The notes: generated by a model not told the origin, from the sequence alone. A DNA stretch of 64,000 bases from Nocardia sp. (GCF_025465275.1 NZ_JAODNK010000176.1:1-64000); one strand, 5' to 3'; positions 17,368-26,658 are shown, numbered from the stretch's first letter. Translations and numbers: made by a program.

Positions 17368-18117
17368 GTGTTCTGTGTTGCGTCGCTGGTTCCCTCACCG
17401 CCCGCCCTGGTACCCGAACTCGGGGGCGCGGCAGGCGCAGCGACCGACGGTGAAGTAGCTGTGCTGCGCAGCGCTGTTTTGTCCGCCGCGGGAGCGCTCT
17501 CCGAGCAGGTGTCGCGCTGGATCGTGGTCGGCGCGGCCGAGTCCGATCGGGTCCTGGGCCCGGAGACGGTGGGCACGTTCCGGAGCTACGGCGTCGATGT
17601 GCGCGTGGGTTTGTCAAGGGCCGTGGCACATACGACGGCCGACCCGGCGCTGCCGCTGCCGCTGCTGATCGGTGGCTGGCTCCGTGAGCAGGTCGCTCCC
17701 GAAGCCTCCGCGCAGGCCCGCTTGATAGCCGCCGACAGCACACCCGCGGAGTGTGTGGCCCTCGGCACCCGGCTCCGCGCCGAGCTCGATGCCGAGACCG
17801 ACCGGTATGGCGTCCTGATTGTCGGCGACGGTGCGGCAACCATGTCCACGAAGGCGCCCCGATACCTCGATGCGCGCGCGGAAGCGGTGCAGGCGGATAT
17901 CGATCGAGCGCTCACGGCGGGGGACCGGGCCGCGCTGGCCGCCCTCGACCCGCAGCTGTGCGCCGAACTGGATGTCGCCGGCCGCCCGGCCTATCAGGTC
18001 CTCGCCGGTCTGTTCGGTGCTGATGACACCGATCCGAAGGTCGAAACCTACTACGCCGCAGCCCCGTTCGGTGTGGCGTACCACGTGAGCGTCTGGCACC
18101 CGGGCGGCACGGCATGA
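17368..18117 (+). CDS. Class III extradiol dioxygenase-like protein (Rv2728c-like)
   Basis: 249-residue protein overlapping miaA by four bases; the equivalent M. tuberculosis gene Rv2728c has the same position. The fold is that of the LigB-type class III extradiol dioxygenases, but the metal-binding histidines of active enzymes are not evident. It may be a non-enzymatic relative. Segments seen: CVASLVPSPPALVPELGG, WIVVGAAESDRV, VLIVGDGAATMSTKAPRYLD. The frame is open from 16921, but that part is antisense to the DUF349 gene. GTG 17368 follows TACGGT plus seven bases, a leaderless-type start. Confidence 0.8.
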   Translation: MFCVASLVPSPPALVPELGGAAGAATDGEVAVLRSAVLSAAGALSEQVSRWIVVGAAESDRVLGPETVGTFRSYGVDVRVGLSRAVAHTTADPALPLPLLIGGWLREQVAPEASAQARLIAADSTPAECVALGTRLRAELDAETDRYGVLIVGDGAATMSTKAPRYLDARAEAVQADIDRALTAGDRAALAALDPQLCAELDVAGRPAYQVLAGLFGADDTDPKVETYYAAAPFGVAYHVSVWHPGGTA

Positions 18118-19046
18118 TCACCCCCATTGCGGTTGTCGGCCCCACCGCGACCGGAAAATCCGATCTGGCACTGGATCTGGCGGAGCGACTACACGGCGAG
18201 ATCGTGAATATCGATGCCATGCAGCTGTATCGCGGTATGGATGTCGGCACCGCGAAACTGCCCGTCGAGGAACGCCGCGGCATCGTGCACCACCAGCTCG
18301 ACGTTCTCGATATCACCGAGACCGCCACGGTCGCCGCCTATCAAACCGCCGCGCGCGCCGATGTGGAGGCGATTATGGCGCGCGGCCACACACCGGTCAT
18401 CGTCGGTGGTTCGATGATGTACGTGCAGGCGCTGCTGGATGATTGGGACTTCCCGGCGACCGACCCGACGGTCCGCGCCAAATGGGAAGCCCTGCTGGAG
18501 GAGCGCGGTGTGGTGGTCGTGCACGAAGCGCTGCAGGCCGCCGATCCGGTCGCCGCCGCCACCATCCTCCCCACCGACGGCCGCCGCATGGTGCGCGCCC
18601 TCGAGGTGGTCGAACTGACCGGCAGGCCGTTTGCCGCCTCCGCTCCGCAGATCGGCGAACCCCGCTGGGGCGCCATCATTCTGGGTGTGGACCGCGAGAC
18701 CACCGAACTCGACGCCCGCATCGAGCTGCGTACCGCCGGCATGTTCGAATCCGGATTGCTCGACGAAGTGCGCACGCTCATCGACCAGGGACTACGCGAC
18801 GGCCAGACCGCCCGCCGCGCAATCGGTTACGCACAAGTCCTGGACTACCTGGACAACGAATACGACCTGAACGAAGCACAGGAGCGCACCTTCATCGGTA
18901 CCCGGCGCTATGTCCGGCGCCAGCGCTCCTGGTTCCGCCGCGATACGCGGGTGCGATGGGTGAACGGCGCGGACCCCCAGCTGGCGGCCACGGCGCTGGC
19001 CCTCATCGACTCCTCGACCGAGAAGGATGAACAGGAAGTGCGGTAA
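18114..19046 (+). CDS. miaA: tRNA dimethylallyltransferase MiaA
   Basis: Transfers the dimethylallyl group from DMAPP to A37 of tRNAs, making the i6A substrate of MiaB. It has 310 residues, the family norm. The P-loop GPTATGKS is at 9-16. The DMAPP/tRNA region NIDAMQLYRGMDVGTAK and the VVGGSMMYVQALL motif follow. The RRAIGYAQVLDYL and TRRYVRRQRSWFRRD motifs are in the C-terminal part. The ATG overlaps the preceding stop (ATGA). Confidence 0.97.
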   Translation: MITPIAVVGPTATGKSDLALDLAERLHGEIVNIDAMQLYRGMDVGTAKLPVEERRGIVHHQLDVLDITETATVAAYQTAARADVEAIMARGHTPVIVGGSMMYVQALLDDWDFPATDPTVRAKWEALLEERGVVVVHEALQAADPVAAATILPTDGRRMVRALEVVELTGRPFAASAPQIGEPRWGAIILGVDRETTELDARIELRTAGMFESGLLDEVRTLIDQGLRDGQTARRAIGYAQVLDYLDNEYDLNEAQERTFIGTRRYVRRQRSWFRRDTRVRWVNGADPQLAATALALIDSSTEKDEQEVR

Positions 19047-19868
19047 GTGACCCGTCGCGCGAACGCCCGCAATGCCTCGGTCCAGGTGTGGCAGGCGTAC
19101 CTGAAGAATCGTGCCAGCCGGCTTCGGGACAATCGGTTTCTGGTGCACGGCATGCGGCCGATCGCCCAGGCGCTCGAATGCCGTTGGCCGCTGGAGACTC
19201 TCGTCTACCGCCTGGGCGGTCCGGAGCCGTCGGCGTGGGCCCGGCAGGTGCTCGACTCGAGCGGCGTACCGAGCGTCGGACTGGTGCCCGAGGTGATGGC
19301 CGAACTGGCAGAGCCCTCGGAACAGGTGCCGGAACTGGTGGCGGTGGCCATCTCGCGGCGCATGGAGCTGGAGGATTTCGCGCCCGGTACTCCGGAGAAT
19401 CCGCCGAATGTGGTGGTGATCGACCGCCCGGTCTCAGCCGCGCGGCTGGGCGGGCTCATTCGTTCGGCGGCGGCCTTCGGGGCGGGCGGCGTGATCATTA
19501 CCGGTTCCGGCGCAGACCATTACGATCCGCGCAGCGTGCAGGCGTCCGACGGCGCGCTTTTCGCGGTGCCGGTATTACGTGCCTCCGGGCCGGCGCAGGT
19601 GCTCGCATTCCGGGACCGGCAGCGCCGGCGCGGTATCGCCACCCGTATCGTCGGCAGTGACGATCACGGCGGAATCGCCCTCGACGAGCTCGAATTCGGC
19701 GGCGGCACCGTACTGGTCATCGGTGATGAAAGCGAGACGCTCGGCCCCGCCTGGCAGCAGGCGTGCGACGAGCTGGCGTGCATTCCGTCGGACGGCACCC
19801 TCGGTGCGCCGTCGGCGGCGGCAGTGGCCCTGTACGAAATTTCCCGGCAACGCCGGGCGTTGCGGTGA
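19047..19868 (+). CDS. SpoU/TrmH-type RNA 2'-O-methyltransferase, atypical motifs
   Basis: SPOUT-family protein of 273 residues with an N-terminal substrate-binding domain and a C-terminal knotted SAM domain. It starts with a GTG at the base after the miaA stop. Motif 1 reads DRPVSAARLGGLIRSAAAFG: the catalytic arginine is kept, but the usual N-x-G-N preceding it is altered. Motif 2 is VLVIGDESETLGPAW. Motif 3 reads SDGTLGAPSAAAVALYE where canonical enzymes have SLNVSVA, so the asparagine is missing. It may be a divergent methylase or an inactive RNA-binding relative. Confidence 0.88.
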   Translation: MTRRANARNASVQVWQAYLKNRASRLRDNRFLVHGMRPIAQALECRWPLETLVYRLGGPEPSAWARQVLDSSGVPSVGLVPEVMAELAEPSEQVPELVAVAISRRMELEDFAPGTPENPPNVVVIDRPVSAARLGGLIRSAAAFGAGGVIITGSGADHYDPRSVQASDGALFAVPVLRASGPAQVLAFRDRQRRRGIATRIVGSDDHGGIALDELEFGGGTVLVIGDESETLGPAWQQACDELACIPSDGTLGAPSAAAVALYEISRQRRALR

Positions 19869-19908
19869 AAACTTCGGGTCCGGGTACGACGGTGTTGGTG
19901 AGGACGAC

Positions 19909-20826
19909 ATGGTGAACGAGAGCGCAGCTGACATCGAATTCAGCAAGGGGCACGGCACTCAGAACGATTTTGTGGTGCTGCCCGATCCGGACGCGTGGCT
20001 GGAACTGACCGAGTCGCGCGTCGCGGCCCTGTGCGATCGCCGGCGCGGCATCGGCGCAGACGGCGTCCTGCGCGTGGCGCGGGCGGGTGCACTCCTCGAG
20101 ACCGGCACCCTGCCGGTGCTCCCCGAGGGCGTGAGTCCCAGCGACTGGTTCATGGATTACCGCAATGCCGACGGCTCGATCGCCGAAATGTGCGGCAACG
20201 GCGTCCGTGTCTTCGCCCACTATCTGGTCGCGACGGGTCTCGAACAGAGCGAAGAGTTCGTAGTCGGCAGCCGCGCGGGCGCACGCCCGGTCGTTGTGCA
20301 CCACGCCGATCCCGTGCACGGTGAGGTCACCGTCGCCATGGGCAAGGTCCGCGTACTCGGCCCCTCGACCGCCACCCTGGACGGTCGTGAATTCACCGGC
20401 CTCGGCATCGACGTCGGAAACCCGCACCTGGCCTGTGTGGACGCCACCCTCACGCATCAGGAACTGGGCGAACTCGACTTCACCCACGCTCCGTCCTTCG
20501 ACCACACCCTCTTTCCGAAGGGCGTGAACGTGGAAATCCTCACTGCTCTGGGCGTCGCGTCGGACGGCCAGCGCGGTGTAGACATGCGTGTCTTCGAGCG
20601 GGGAGTGGGCGAAACCCGTTCCTGCGGAACAGGAACCGTCGCCGCGGCAGCCGCCGCCCTGGCTCGCGACGGCTTCGACCTCGCCACCGACACCGGCCAC
20701 GTCCAGGTCCACATCCCCGGCGGCACCGTCACCGTAGGCATCGAAAACGGCGCAGCCTGGCTCCGCGGCCCCTCGGTTCTCGTGGCCAGCGGAAGAATCG
20801 CCGCCAAATGGTGGCAGGACGCTTGA
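19909..20826 (+). CDS. dapF: Diaminopimelate epimerase DapF
   Basis: Converts LL- to meso-diaminopimelate for lysine and peptidoglycan synthesis. It has 305 residues. The two catalytic cysteines are in MCGNGVR (Cys95) and SCGTGT (Cys239), with the FSKGHGTQNDF N-terminal motif and the NPH segment (VGNPHLACVD) all present. GAGG lies six bases before the ATG. It follows the methylase gene by 40 bp, as part of the miaA-dapF-hflX run. Confidence 0.97.
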   Translation: MVNESAADIEFSKGHGTQNDFVVLPDPDAWLELTESRVAALCDRRRGIGADGVLRVARAGALLETGTLPVLPEGVSPSDWFMDYRNADGSIAEMCGNGVRVFAHYLVATGLEQSEEFVVGSRAGARPVVVHHADPVHGEVTVAMGKVRVLGPSTATLDGREFTGLGIDVGNPHLACVDATLTHQELGELDFTHAPSFDHTLFPKGVNVEILTALGVASDGQRGVDMRVFERGVGETRSCGTGTVAAAAAALARDGFDLATDTGHVQVHIPGGTVTVGIENGAAWLRGPSVLVASGRIAAKWWQDA

Positions 20827-20888
20827 TACGAATCGCTCTGAAATAACCGAATGCGCTGTTCCGTTGGTCCGTGGGACTATGGAGGCGT

Positions 20889-22370
20889 ATGAGTAAACAA
20901 GAGACGTACGAGTTCACTCCCGCTGAGGAGAACACCGACGACGCCGAGGCCGGTTGGTCCGCGTCGCCGACAGTCGGTGAGATGCAGCTGGACGAGCGCG
21001 CCGCATTGCGCCGCACCGCCGGGCTGTCCACCGAACTCGAGGATGTCACCGAGGTCGAGTACCGGCAGCTGCGCCTGGAGCGTGTGGTGCTGGTCGGCGT
21101 CTGGACCGAGGGCAGCACCGCCCAGGTCGATGCGCGCATGGCCGAGCTGGCCGCCCTCGCCGAGACCGCCGGTTCGGAGGTGCTCGATTCGCTGATCCAG
21201 CGCCGCGATAAACCGGACAAGGCCACCTACATCGGCTCCGGCAAGACCGAGGAGCTGCGGGCCATGGTCCTCGAGACCGGCGCCGATACGGTCATCCTCG
21301 ACGGTGAACTGAGCCCCGCGCAGCTGACCGCGCTGGAGAAGATAGTCAAGGTGAAGGTCATCGACCGCACCGCCTTGATTCTGGATATTTTCGCCCAGCA
21401 CGCCACCTCTCGTGAGGGCAAGGCGCAGGTCGCGCTCGCGCAGATGCAGTACATGCTGCCGCGACTGCGCGGCTGGGGTGAGTCCATGTCCCGGCAGGCC
21501 GGTGGTCGCGCCGGCGCCAATGGTGGTGTCGGTACCCGTGGTCCCGGTGAGACCAAGATCGAGACCGACCGGCAGCGCATTCGTGAGCGCATGGCCAAGT
21601 TGCGCCGCGAGATTCGCGAGATGAAGACCTCTCGCGATACCAAGCGCGCTCGCCGTGTCGAGAGTGGCGTACCGCAGGTGGCCATTGTCGGCTACACCAA
21701 TGCGGGCAAGTCGAGTCTGATGAATTCGCTCACCGGCGCCGGGCTGCTGGTACAGGACGCGCTCTTCGCGACCCTGGATCCGACCACCCGTAAGGCCGCG
21801 CTGGAAGACGGGCGTGAGGTCGTCTTCACCGACACCGTCGGTTTTGTCCGGCATCTGCCCACCCAGCTGGTCGAGGCCTTCCGCTCCACCCTCGAAGAGG
21901 TCACCGGCGCGGATCTGCTGCTGCATGTGGTGGACGGCTCCGACCCGCTGCCCGACGGTCAGATCAAGGCCGTGCGCGAGGTCATTACCGATGTGCTGCG
22001 CGACACCAAGACGCCCGCGCCGCGGGAACTGCTGGTGGTCAATAAGATCGACGCCCTCGAGCCGATGGAGCTGACCCAGCTGCGCGGCTGGCTGCCGGAT
22101 GCGGTCTTCGTCTCCGCCAAAACCGGTGAGGGCATCGAGGCGCTGCGCGCCCAGCTCGCCAATATTCTCGGCGGTCTGGATGTGGAGGTCAGCGTGCTGC
22201 TGCCCTACACCCGTGGTGATCTGCTGGCCCGCATTCACGCGGACGGCCGCATCATCAGCTCCGAGCACGTGGAGTCCGGCACCCGGGTCCGCGCCCGCGT
22301 CCCGCAGTCGCTGGCCGGTGCGCTGACCGAATTCGTCTCTGCCGGTACGGAACCGGCCGAAACCGACTGA
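20889..22370 (+). CDS. hflX: GTPase HflX
   Basis: Ribosome-associated GTPase that splits stalled or stressed ribosomes. It has 493 residues from the ATG at 20889, with GGAGG three bases upstream, a tight spacing; a GTG at 20871 is possible. The N-terminal HflX domain contains the glycine-rich RGPGETKIETDRQRI segment. The G domain starts near 268 with G1 GYTNAGKSS, then switch II DTVGFVRHLP and NKID. A C-terminal domain follows. Confidence 0.95.
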   Translation: MSKQETYEFTPAEENTDDAEAGWSASPTVGEMQLDERAALRRTAGLSTELEDVTEVEYRQLRLERVVLVGVWTEGSTAQVDARMAELAALAETAGSEVLDSLIQRRDKPDKATYIGSGKTEELRAMVLETGADTVILDGELSPAQLTALEKIVKVKVIDRTALILDIFAQHATSREGKAQVALAQMQYMLPRLRGWGESMSRQAGGRAGANGGVGTRGPGETKIETDRQRIRERMAKLRREIREMKTSRDTKRARRVESGVPQVAIVGYTNAGKSSLMNSLTGAGLLVQDALFATLDPTTRKAALEDGREVVFTDTVGFVRHLPTQLVEAFRSTLEEVTGADLLLHVVDGSDPLPDGQIKAVREVITDVLRDTKTPAPRELLVVNKIDALEPMELTQLRGWLPDAVFVSAKTGEGIEALRAQLANILGGLDVEVSVLLPYTRGDLLARIHADGRIISSEHVESGTRVRARVPQSLAGALTEFVSAGTEPAETD

Positions 22371-22409
22371 GCCGCAAAGGTCCGCAAGGGCCGGGCTTAC
22401 CCGACTGGG

Positions 22410-22426
22410 TCCCCTGCGGGGATTTT
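22410..22426 (+). terminator. Weak hairpin with T-run after hflX
   Basis: TCCCC (22410-22414), TGC, GGGGA (22418-22422), then TTTT. The five-base stem is short, so it may only pause polymerase. Confidence 0.4.
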
Positions 22427-22468
22427 CGTTAGCATGCTGTTATCGAAATCTCTGCAGGGAGGGATGTC

Positions 22469-23338
22469 TTGTCTCGAAATGACGCTCGAAAGTCCGAGAC
22501 GCCGGGGCTCACGGATGGGGCGCCGTTGCATGTCGCGTTGACCGATACCGATCGGCGCGCGATCGAATTGCTGGTGGCGCCGTCGCGCGCCTGGTTCAGT
22601 CCGCGCTTCTACGGGTTGGAGAATTTCCCGGCCGAGGGTCCGGTGCTGCTGGTCGGCAACCACACCCTGGCCGGTGGGACGGATGCGCCGGTGCTGGCGC
22701 ACGAGATCCTCGTCGAACATGACCGGCTGGTGCGGGGCCTCGCCGAGAATGTGCTCATCGATGTGCCGGTCTTGCGAGATGGCTTGCACCGCTTGGGAGT
22801 TGTGCGCGGCAATCGGCACAACTGCTACGCGCTGCTGGAGGCGGGCGAGGCGGTGGCGGTCTTCCCCGGCGGTGGCCGGGAAGCCATGCGCGGCAAGGGG
22901 CAGAAGTACAAGCTGCTCTGGGAGGGCCGAACGGGCTTCGCGCGCATGGCAATCGAGACCGGTGCGCCGATCGTGCCGATCGCCATGGTCGGTGGCGACG
23001 ATATCTACGACATCGTCTTCGACGGCAACCATCCGGTCATGCGCCCGCTGCGCAAGGCGGTCACGGGTCTGGGGCTGCGCGCGAATCTGACGCCGCCGCT
23101 GATTCGCGGCCTCGGCCCGACGCTGGTGCCCAAGCCGGAGCGCTTCTACTACGCGCTGGGAACGCCGATCGATACCAGCCCGTGGCGCGATGCCCCGGAT
23201 ATCGAGGCCGCTGCCGTCGAACTTCAGGCGGTGACGCGCAAGGCACTCGAAGGTGAGCTCGATTTCCTGCTCGCCGAGCGGTCCCGGGACCGTGGCCGCC
23301 ATCTGCTCGGACGCACGCTCTCAGCCATGGGTCTGTGA
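22469..23338 (+). CDS. Lysophospholipid acyltransferase family protein
   Basis: Membrane-associated glycerolipid acyltransferase (PlsC/LPLAT superfamily), 289 residues, TTG start with GGGAGGG five bases upstream. The catalytic histidine block is GNHTLAGGTDAP, with six rather than the usual four residues between His and Asp. The phosphate-binding motif is VFPGGGREAM, and the region PIVPIAMVGGDD follows. These features resemble the diacylglycerol/wax acyltransferase-like subgroup of actinobacteria. It lies between hflX and fadE20, so a lipid role is plausible; substrate is unknown. Confidence 0.85.
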   Translation: MSRNDARKSETPGLTDGAPLHVALTDTDRRAIELLVAPSRAWFSPRFYGLENFPAEGPVLLVGNHTLAGGTDAPVLAHEILVEHDRLVRGLAENVLIDVPVLRDGLHRLGVVRGNRHNCYALLEAGEAVAVFPGGGREAMRGKGQKYKLLWEGRTGFARMAIETGAPIVPIAMVGGDDIYDIVFDGNHPVMRPLRKAVTGLGLRANLTPPLIRGLGPTLVPKPERFYYALGTPIDTSPWRDAPDIEAAAVELQAVTRKALEGELDFLLAERSRDRGRHLLGRTLSAMGL

Positions 23339-23409
23339 CTTGCCGATCTCTCGGTAGTTTACCGGGGTTCAGTGGCTTCGTACCGCGAGGTCAAGGGAGA
23401 CACTCGCAG

Positions 23410-23435
23410 TTCGAACCACTTTTCCGGGGTTCGAA
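23410..23435. promoter_or_regulatory. Inverted repeat upstream of fadE20
   Basis: TTCGAACC (23410-23417) and GGTTCGAA (23428-23435), perfect 8-bp arms with a ten-base centre, 75 bp before the fadE20 start. Likely a repressor operator; the regulator is not evident here. Confidence 0.5.
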
Positions 23436-23509
23436 GTTAACCCTGATTCGACTTTCTAGTACCGTGTCAGGCAGAGGCATGTGCCGATGTGGTCACTCAG
23501 GAGGTTGGC

Positions 23510-24655
23510 GTGGAACGCACTATTTTCGAACCTGAACACGATCTGTTCCGGGAGTCGTTCCGAAAGTTTCTCGACCAGCACGTCGCTGCCAATCATGAGC
23601 AGTGGGAGCACGACGGCATTGTCGATCGCACGGTCTGGCTGGAGGCCGGCAAGCAGGGCTTCCTCGGTATGGCGGTGCCGGAGGAGTACGGCGGCGGTGG
23701 CGTGAAGGACTTCCGCTACAACGCCGTTGTCACCGAAGAGGTCACCTACGGCCAGTACTCGGGTCTCGGCTTCGGCCTGCACAATGACGTGATCGCCCCC
23801 TACCTGCTGGAGCTCGCGAACGAGGAGCAGAAACAGCGCTGGCTGCCCGGCTTCTGCTCCGGCGAGATCATTACCGCCATTGCCATGACCGAGCCCGGCA
23901 CCGGCTCCGACCTGCAGGGCATCAAGACCCGCGCGGTCAAGGACGGCGACGACTGGATCCTCAACGGCTCCAAGACCTTCATCACCAATGGCGTCAATGC
24001 CGATATCGTGATCGTGGTCGCGCAGACCGATCCGGCGAAGGGCGCCATGGGCTTCTCGCTGCTGGTGGTCGAGCGCGGGATGGCCGGCTTCGAGCGCGGC
24101 CGCAATCTGGACAAGATCGGCCTCAAGGCGCAGGACACCGCCGAACTGTCGTTCCAGGATGTGCGCGTCCCGGGTAAGAACCTGCTCGGCGCCGAGGGGC
24201 AGGGTTTCATCCACCTCATGCAGAACCTCCCACAGGAGCGCCTGTCCATCGCCGTCATGGCGGCGGCGGCCATGGAGGGCTCGCTGAAGGGCACCATCCA
24301 GTACGTACGCGACCGCAAGGCGTTCGGCAAACCCATTGGCGCCCAGCAGAACACCCGCTTCGTATTGGCCGAGCTGGCCACCAAGACCACGGCCGTGCGG
24401 GTCTTCGTCGACCGCTGCATCGAGCTGCTCAATCAGGAGAAGCTCACCGTGGAGGAGGCCGCCATGGCCAAGTACTGGAGCACCGAGGAGCAGCTGGACC
24501 TCATCACCAAATGCCTGCAGCTGCACGGTGGCTACGGCTACATGCGGGAGTACCCGATCGCCAAGGCGTACATGGATGCCCGGGTGCAGACCATCTACGG
24601 CGGCACCACCGAGATCATGAAGGAAATCATCGGGCGCAGCCTGAAACTGGCCTGA
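23510..24655 (+). CDS. fadE20: Acyl-CoA dehydrogenase (FadE20-like)
   Basis: FAD enzyme forming trans-2-enoyl-CoA in fatty acid oxidation. It has 381 residues from a GTG with AGGAGG five bases upstream. The FAD/substrate motif reads AMTEPGTGSDL. The usual YEGT catalytic glutamate is replaced by IYGGTTEIMKE, as in long-chain acyl-CoA dehydrogenase; the alternative base Glu is present at about residue 256 (AAAMEGS). The gene order hflX-fadE20 matches M. tuberculosis Rv2725c-Rv2724c. Confidence 0.94.
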   Translation: MERTIFEPEHDLFRESFRKFLDQHVAANHEQWEHDGIVDRTVWLEAGKQGFLGMAVPEEYGGGGVKDFRYNAVVTEEVTYGQYSGLGFGLHNDVIAPYLLELANEEQKQRWLPGFCSGEIITAIAMTEPGTGSDLQGIKTRAVKDGDDWILNGSKTFITNGVNADIVIVVAQTDPAKGAMGFSLLVVERGMAGFERGRNLDKIGLKAQDTAELSFQDVRVPGKNLLGAEGQGFIHLMQNLPQERLSIAVMAAAAMEGSLKGTIQYVRDRKAFGKPIGAQQNTRFVLAELATKTTAVRVFVDRCIELLNQEKLTVEEAAMAKYWSTEEQLDLITKCLQLHGGYGYMREYPIAKAYMDARVQTIYGGTTEIMKEIIGRSLKLA

Positions 24656-24708
24656 TAGGACCCGGTTTCGGCGCCCCGCGCCGACCGCTGCAGCAGCCTC
24701 GATTCCGT

Positions 24709-24746
24709 GAGACCCTCGCTACTTCGCAAGCAGTAGCGAGGGTCTC
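24709..24746 (+). terminator. Terminator after fadE20
   Basis: Perfect 15-bp stem: GAGACCCTCGCTACT (24709-24723) and AGTAGCGAGGGTCTC (24732-24746) with an eight-base loop. Confidence 0.85.
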
Positions 24747-25029
24747 GGCATAATTGGTTGTGGCGCAACGTTATCTAAGGTTGTCTGAGGGTAAGACGGC
24801 CTGCGGGTCCGACCAAAGGAGTACCTGGGCCGCGACCTCCGGGCGATGCCCAGGACGGCCGAATCGCGCAGAATTGCCGGGGTGGTTCGTTACCGCAAGC
24901 ATTCTGTAGGGAAGTTCCCAGCCTTGACGGATTTGACGCACAGGTTCGGAGACGAGGGTAGCCCTAGCAACCTGAATCGTCCGTCACAGCGATGTGAGAT
25001 CTGATCGACCTGGTGAAATGGAGAAGACA
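24747..25029. other. Intergenic leader before the gene at 25030
   Basis: About 280 bp without a gene. It contains a hairpin CCTGGGC/GCCCAGG (24824-24854) and two TTGACG boxes (24924-24929 and 24933-24938) that could be -35 elements. The length and structure suggest a long 5' leader, but I match it to no known riboswitch. Confidence 0.4.
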
Positions 25030-25530
25030 GTGCCCGCTACGTTTCCGAGATCAGTCGCCGTGGTTATGCCGGATATCGCGCACGACTACAGCCGGCTCGG
25101 GTGGACGGTCGCCGAAACCGCCAATGGCGCTTGCTTGATCACCGACCAGGCGATCGCGGCAATCGAGGTCAGCGGCGTCCTGGCCGCGAGGGTGGGCCAG
25201 TTCCTACGGGCGAACAAGCTGATCGGCCCGGTGATCGAAATGCCGGGGCCGCAGCGCCGCGAGATCCACCTGGTGGTCGGCATCGCCAAGGCGGCAAAGG
25301 CAATCGAAGCACTGCGCGCCGCCGGCGCGATCGTGTACACCGACGGCGCCGGAGTTCCGCTGCCGCCGGCCCGGGTGTCGAGCGGTGCGGCCCGCTGGCA
25401 GATTTCCCCGGAAGAGGCCCGCTGGGTGCCGCCGGTGGTCGCGGTATCGGCCGCGGTGCGTGCGGCCGGCAGTATCAGCCGTGCGGCCAACAGTGTCAGC
25501 AAGCCGAGTCTCGTCGACCTGGCCTGCTGA
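25030..25530 (+). CDS. Hypothetical protein
   Basis: Not recognised. 166 residues from a GTG at 25030, chosen because GGAG lies six bases upstream; the frame is open from 24994 and an ATG at 25018 is an alternative. The first half reads AHDYSRLGWTVAETANGACL and AIAAIEVSGVLAARVGQFLR, which might be an alpha/beta domain. The second half is rich in Ala, Pro and Val and ends with SKPSLVDLAC. No signal peptide or membrane helix. It stands alone with a long leader. Confidence 0.65.
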   Translation: MPATFPRSVAVVMPDIAHDYSRLGWTVAETANGACLITDQAIAAIEVSGVLAARVGQFLRANKLIGPVIEMPGPQRREIHLVVGIAKAAKAIEALRAAGAIVYTDGAGVPLPPARVSSGAARWQISPEEARWVPPVVAVSAAVRAAGSISRAANSVSKPSLVDLAC

Positions 25531-25561
25531 AACCCACTGCCGGAGCACGCTTCCGGAGCTG

Positions 25562-26569
25562 TCAGTGCAGGTAGGCCGCGCTTTGCGCGGCTACCAGATT
25601 CACCAGATCCCGTTGGGCGAGAGTGAAGTCGAGCAGATGCAGTCCCCAGGTCTCGTTCGGGAGGGCGGGCAGTAGTGCGGCGCCCGGCCCTTCGATCATC
25701 AGCACATGCGGTCCGTCACCGTCGGTGCATCGGGCGCTGAATCCGTTCGCCACGATGCCGTGGATGGGGGCCTCGAGATTGTCGTGCAGGGCGGCCGGGT
25801 TGGTGCACAGCACCTCGTAATCCGGTCCGTACGGCAGGTTTCCGCGGACGGCCGAATCATCCGGGACCTGCGGCGAAACACCGTAGCGGGTGTCGGACGG
25901 TGGTGTTCGCGAGAAGGACGAGTACGCGACGACGCAGCCGGTCTGACCCGGGTCGGTGCACGCCGGAACGGCCGCGAAATCGCCGCCGGCCGTCGAGCCC
26001 TTGCGGACCAGTACATTGCCGCCGAGCAGCAGCGCCGAAACCAATTGTGATTGCACGGGTTTTCCGTCGATCCGATTGTGGATCAGGGTCCGCAGCATTC
26101 GGGCGCCCTGCGAATGCCCGATGAGGACCACGCCGCGTCCATTGTTGTGGTGCGTCAGATAGTCGTCCCACGCGTGTTCGACGTCCTGGTACGCGAGGTC
26201 CGCCGCCGTGCTGCGGTCCCGCGCGGAGCCGGAGAACAGTGCGTGCAGCGTCGCCTGCCGGTATACCGGAGCCCACACATTGCAGTCCGCGCCGAACGGT
26301 CCCGCCTGTGCCCGAGCCACTTCCCGCAGCTCCGGTGAGGCGTCGAAGTTCGCGTTCGTGGTCTGCTGCAGGGAGGCGGTGGGATAGATATAGAAGCAGT
26401 CGACAGGTGCGCCCGAGCGGCCGCCGCACGGGTCGCCGGCCTGGCCGGGGCTGCACAGCCAGGTGCTTTCCGGTTCGGCCGCTGCGGTGGGGGCAGTGAC
26501 CGCGAAGCTGGCGACGACCGTGAAAACCGCGCTACACCACAGCGCCGCCGAGACTGGGATACGAATCAA
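25562..26569 (-). CDS. Secreted DUF3089 alpha/beta hydrolase-like protein
   Basis: 335-residue exported protein. A Sec signal peptide with AxA site (about 1-31, ending APTAAAEP) precedes an alpha/beta-hydrolase fold. The nucleophile elbow GHSQGARML and the early DCFYIYPTAS segment are typical of DUF3089, an esterase-like family. Cys pairs in the mature part (WLCSPG/DPCGG and others) suggest disulfides, as expected outside the cytoplasm. Substrate is unknown. It diverges from the secreted protein at 26671. Confidence 0.85.
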   Translation of the reverse strand: MIRIPVSAALWCSAVFTVVASFAVTAPTAAAEPESTWLCSPGQAGDPCGGRSGAPVDCFYIYPTASLQQTTNANFDASPELREVARAQAGPFGADCNVWAPVYRQATLHALFSGSARDRSTAADLAYQDVEHAWDDYLTHHNNGRGVVLIGHSQGARMLRTLIHNRIDGKPVQSQLVSALLLGGNVLVRKGSTAGGDFAAVPACTDPGQTGCVVAYSSFSRTPPSDTRYGVSPQVPDDSAVRGNLPYGPDYEVLCTNPAALHDNLEAPIHGIVANGFSARCTDGDGPHVLMIEGPGAALLPALPNETWGLHLLDFTLAQRDLVNLVAAQSAAYLH

Positions 26570-26658
26570 TTGCGAAACTCCTTGCCGTAGTGCTCGAGAT
26601 CTGCGGTGAGAGCTGGCACGGGATCAAGTACACCGTCAGTTTAGGTGTGCACGTGTAC

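Noticed and set aside
24760..24800. IdeR-like iron box (TTATCTAAGGTTGTC..GGGTAA)
   Set aside because: Only partial agreement with TTAGGTTAG-type consensus and no dyad.
24747..25029. c-di-AMP (ydaO) or other riboswitch in the leader of the gene at 25030
   Set aside because: Core motifs of the ydaO class were not found; structure alone is not enough.
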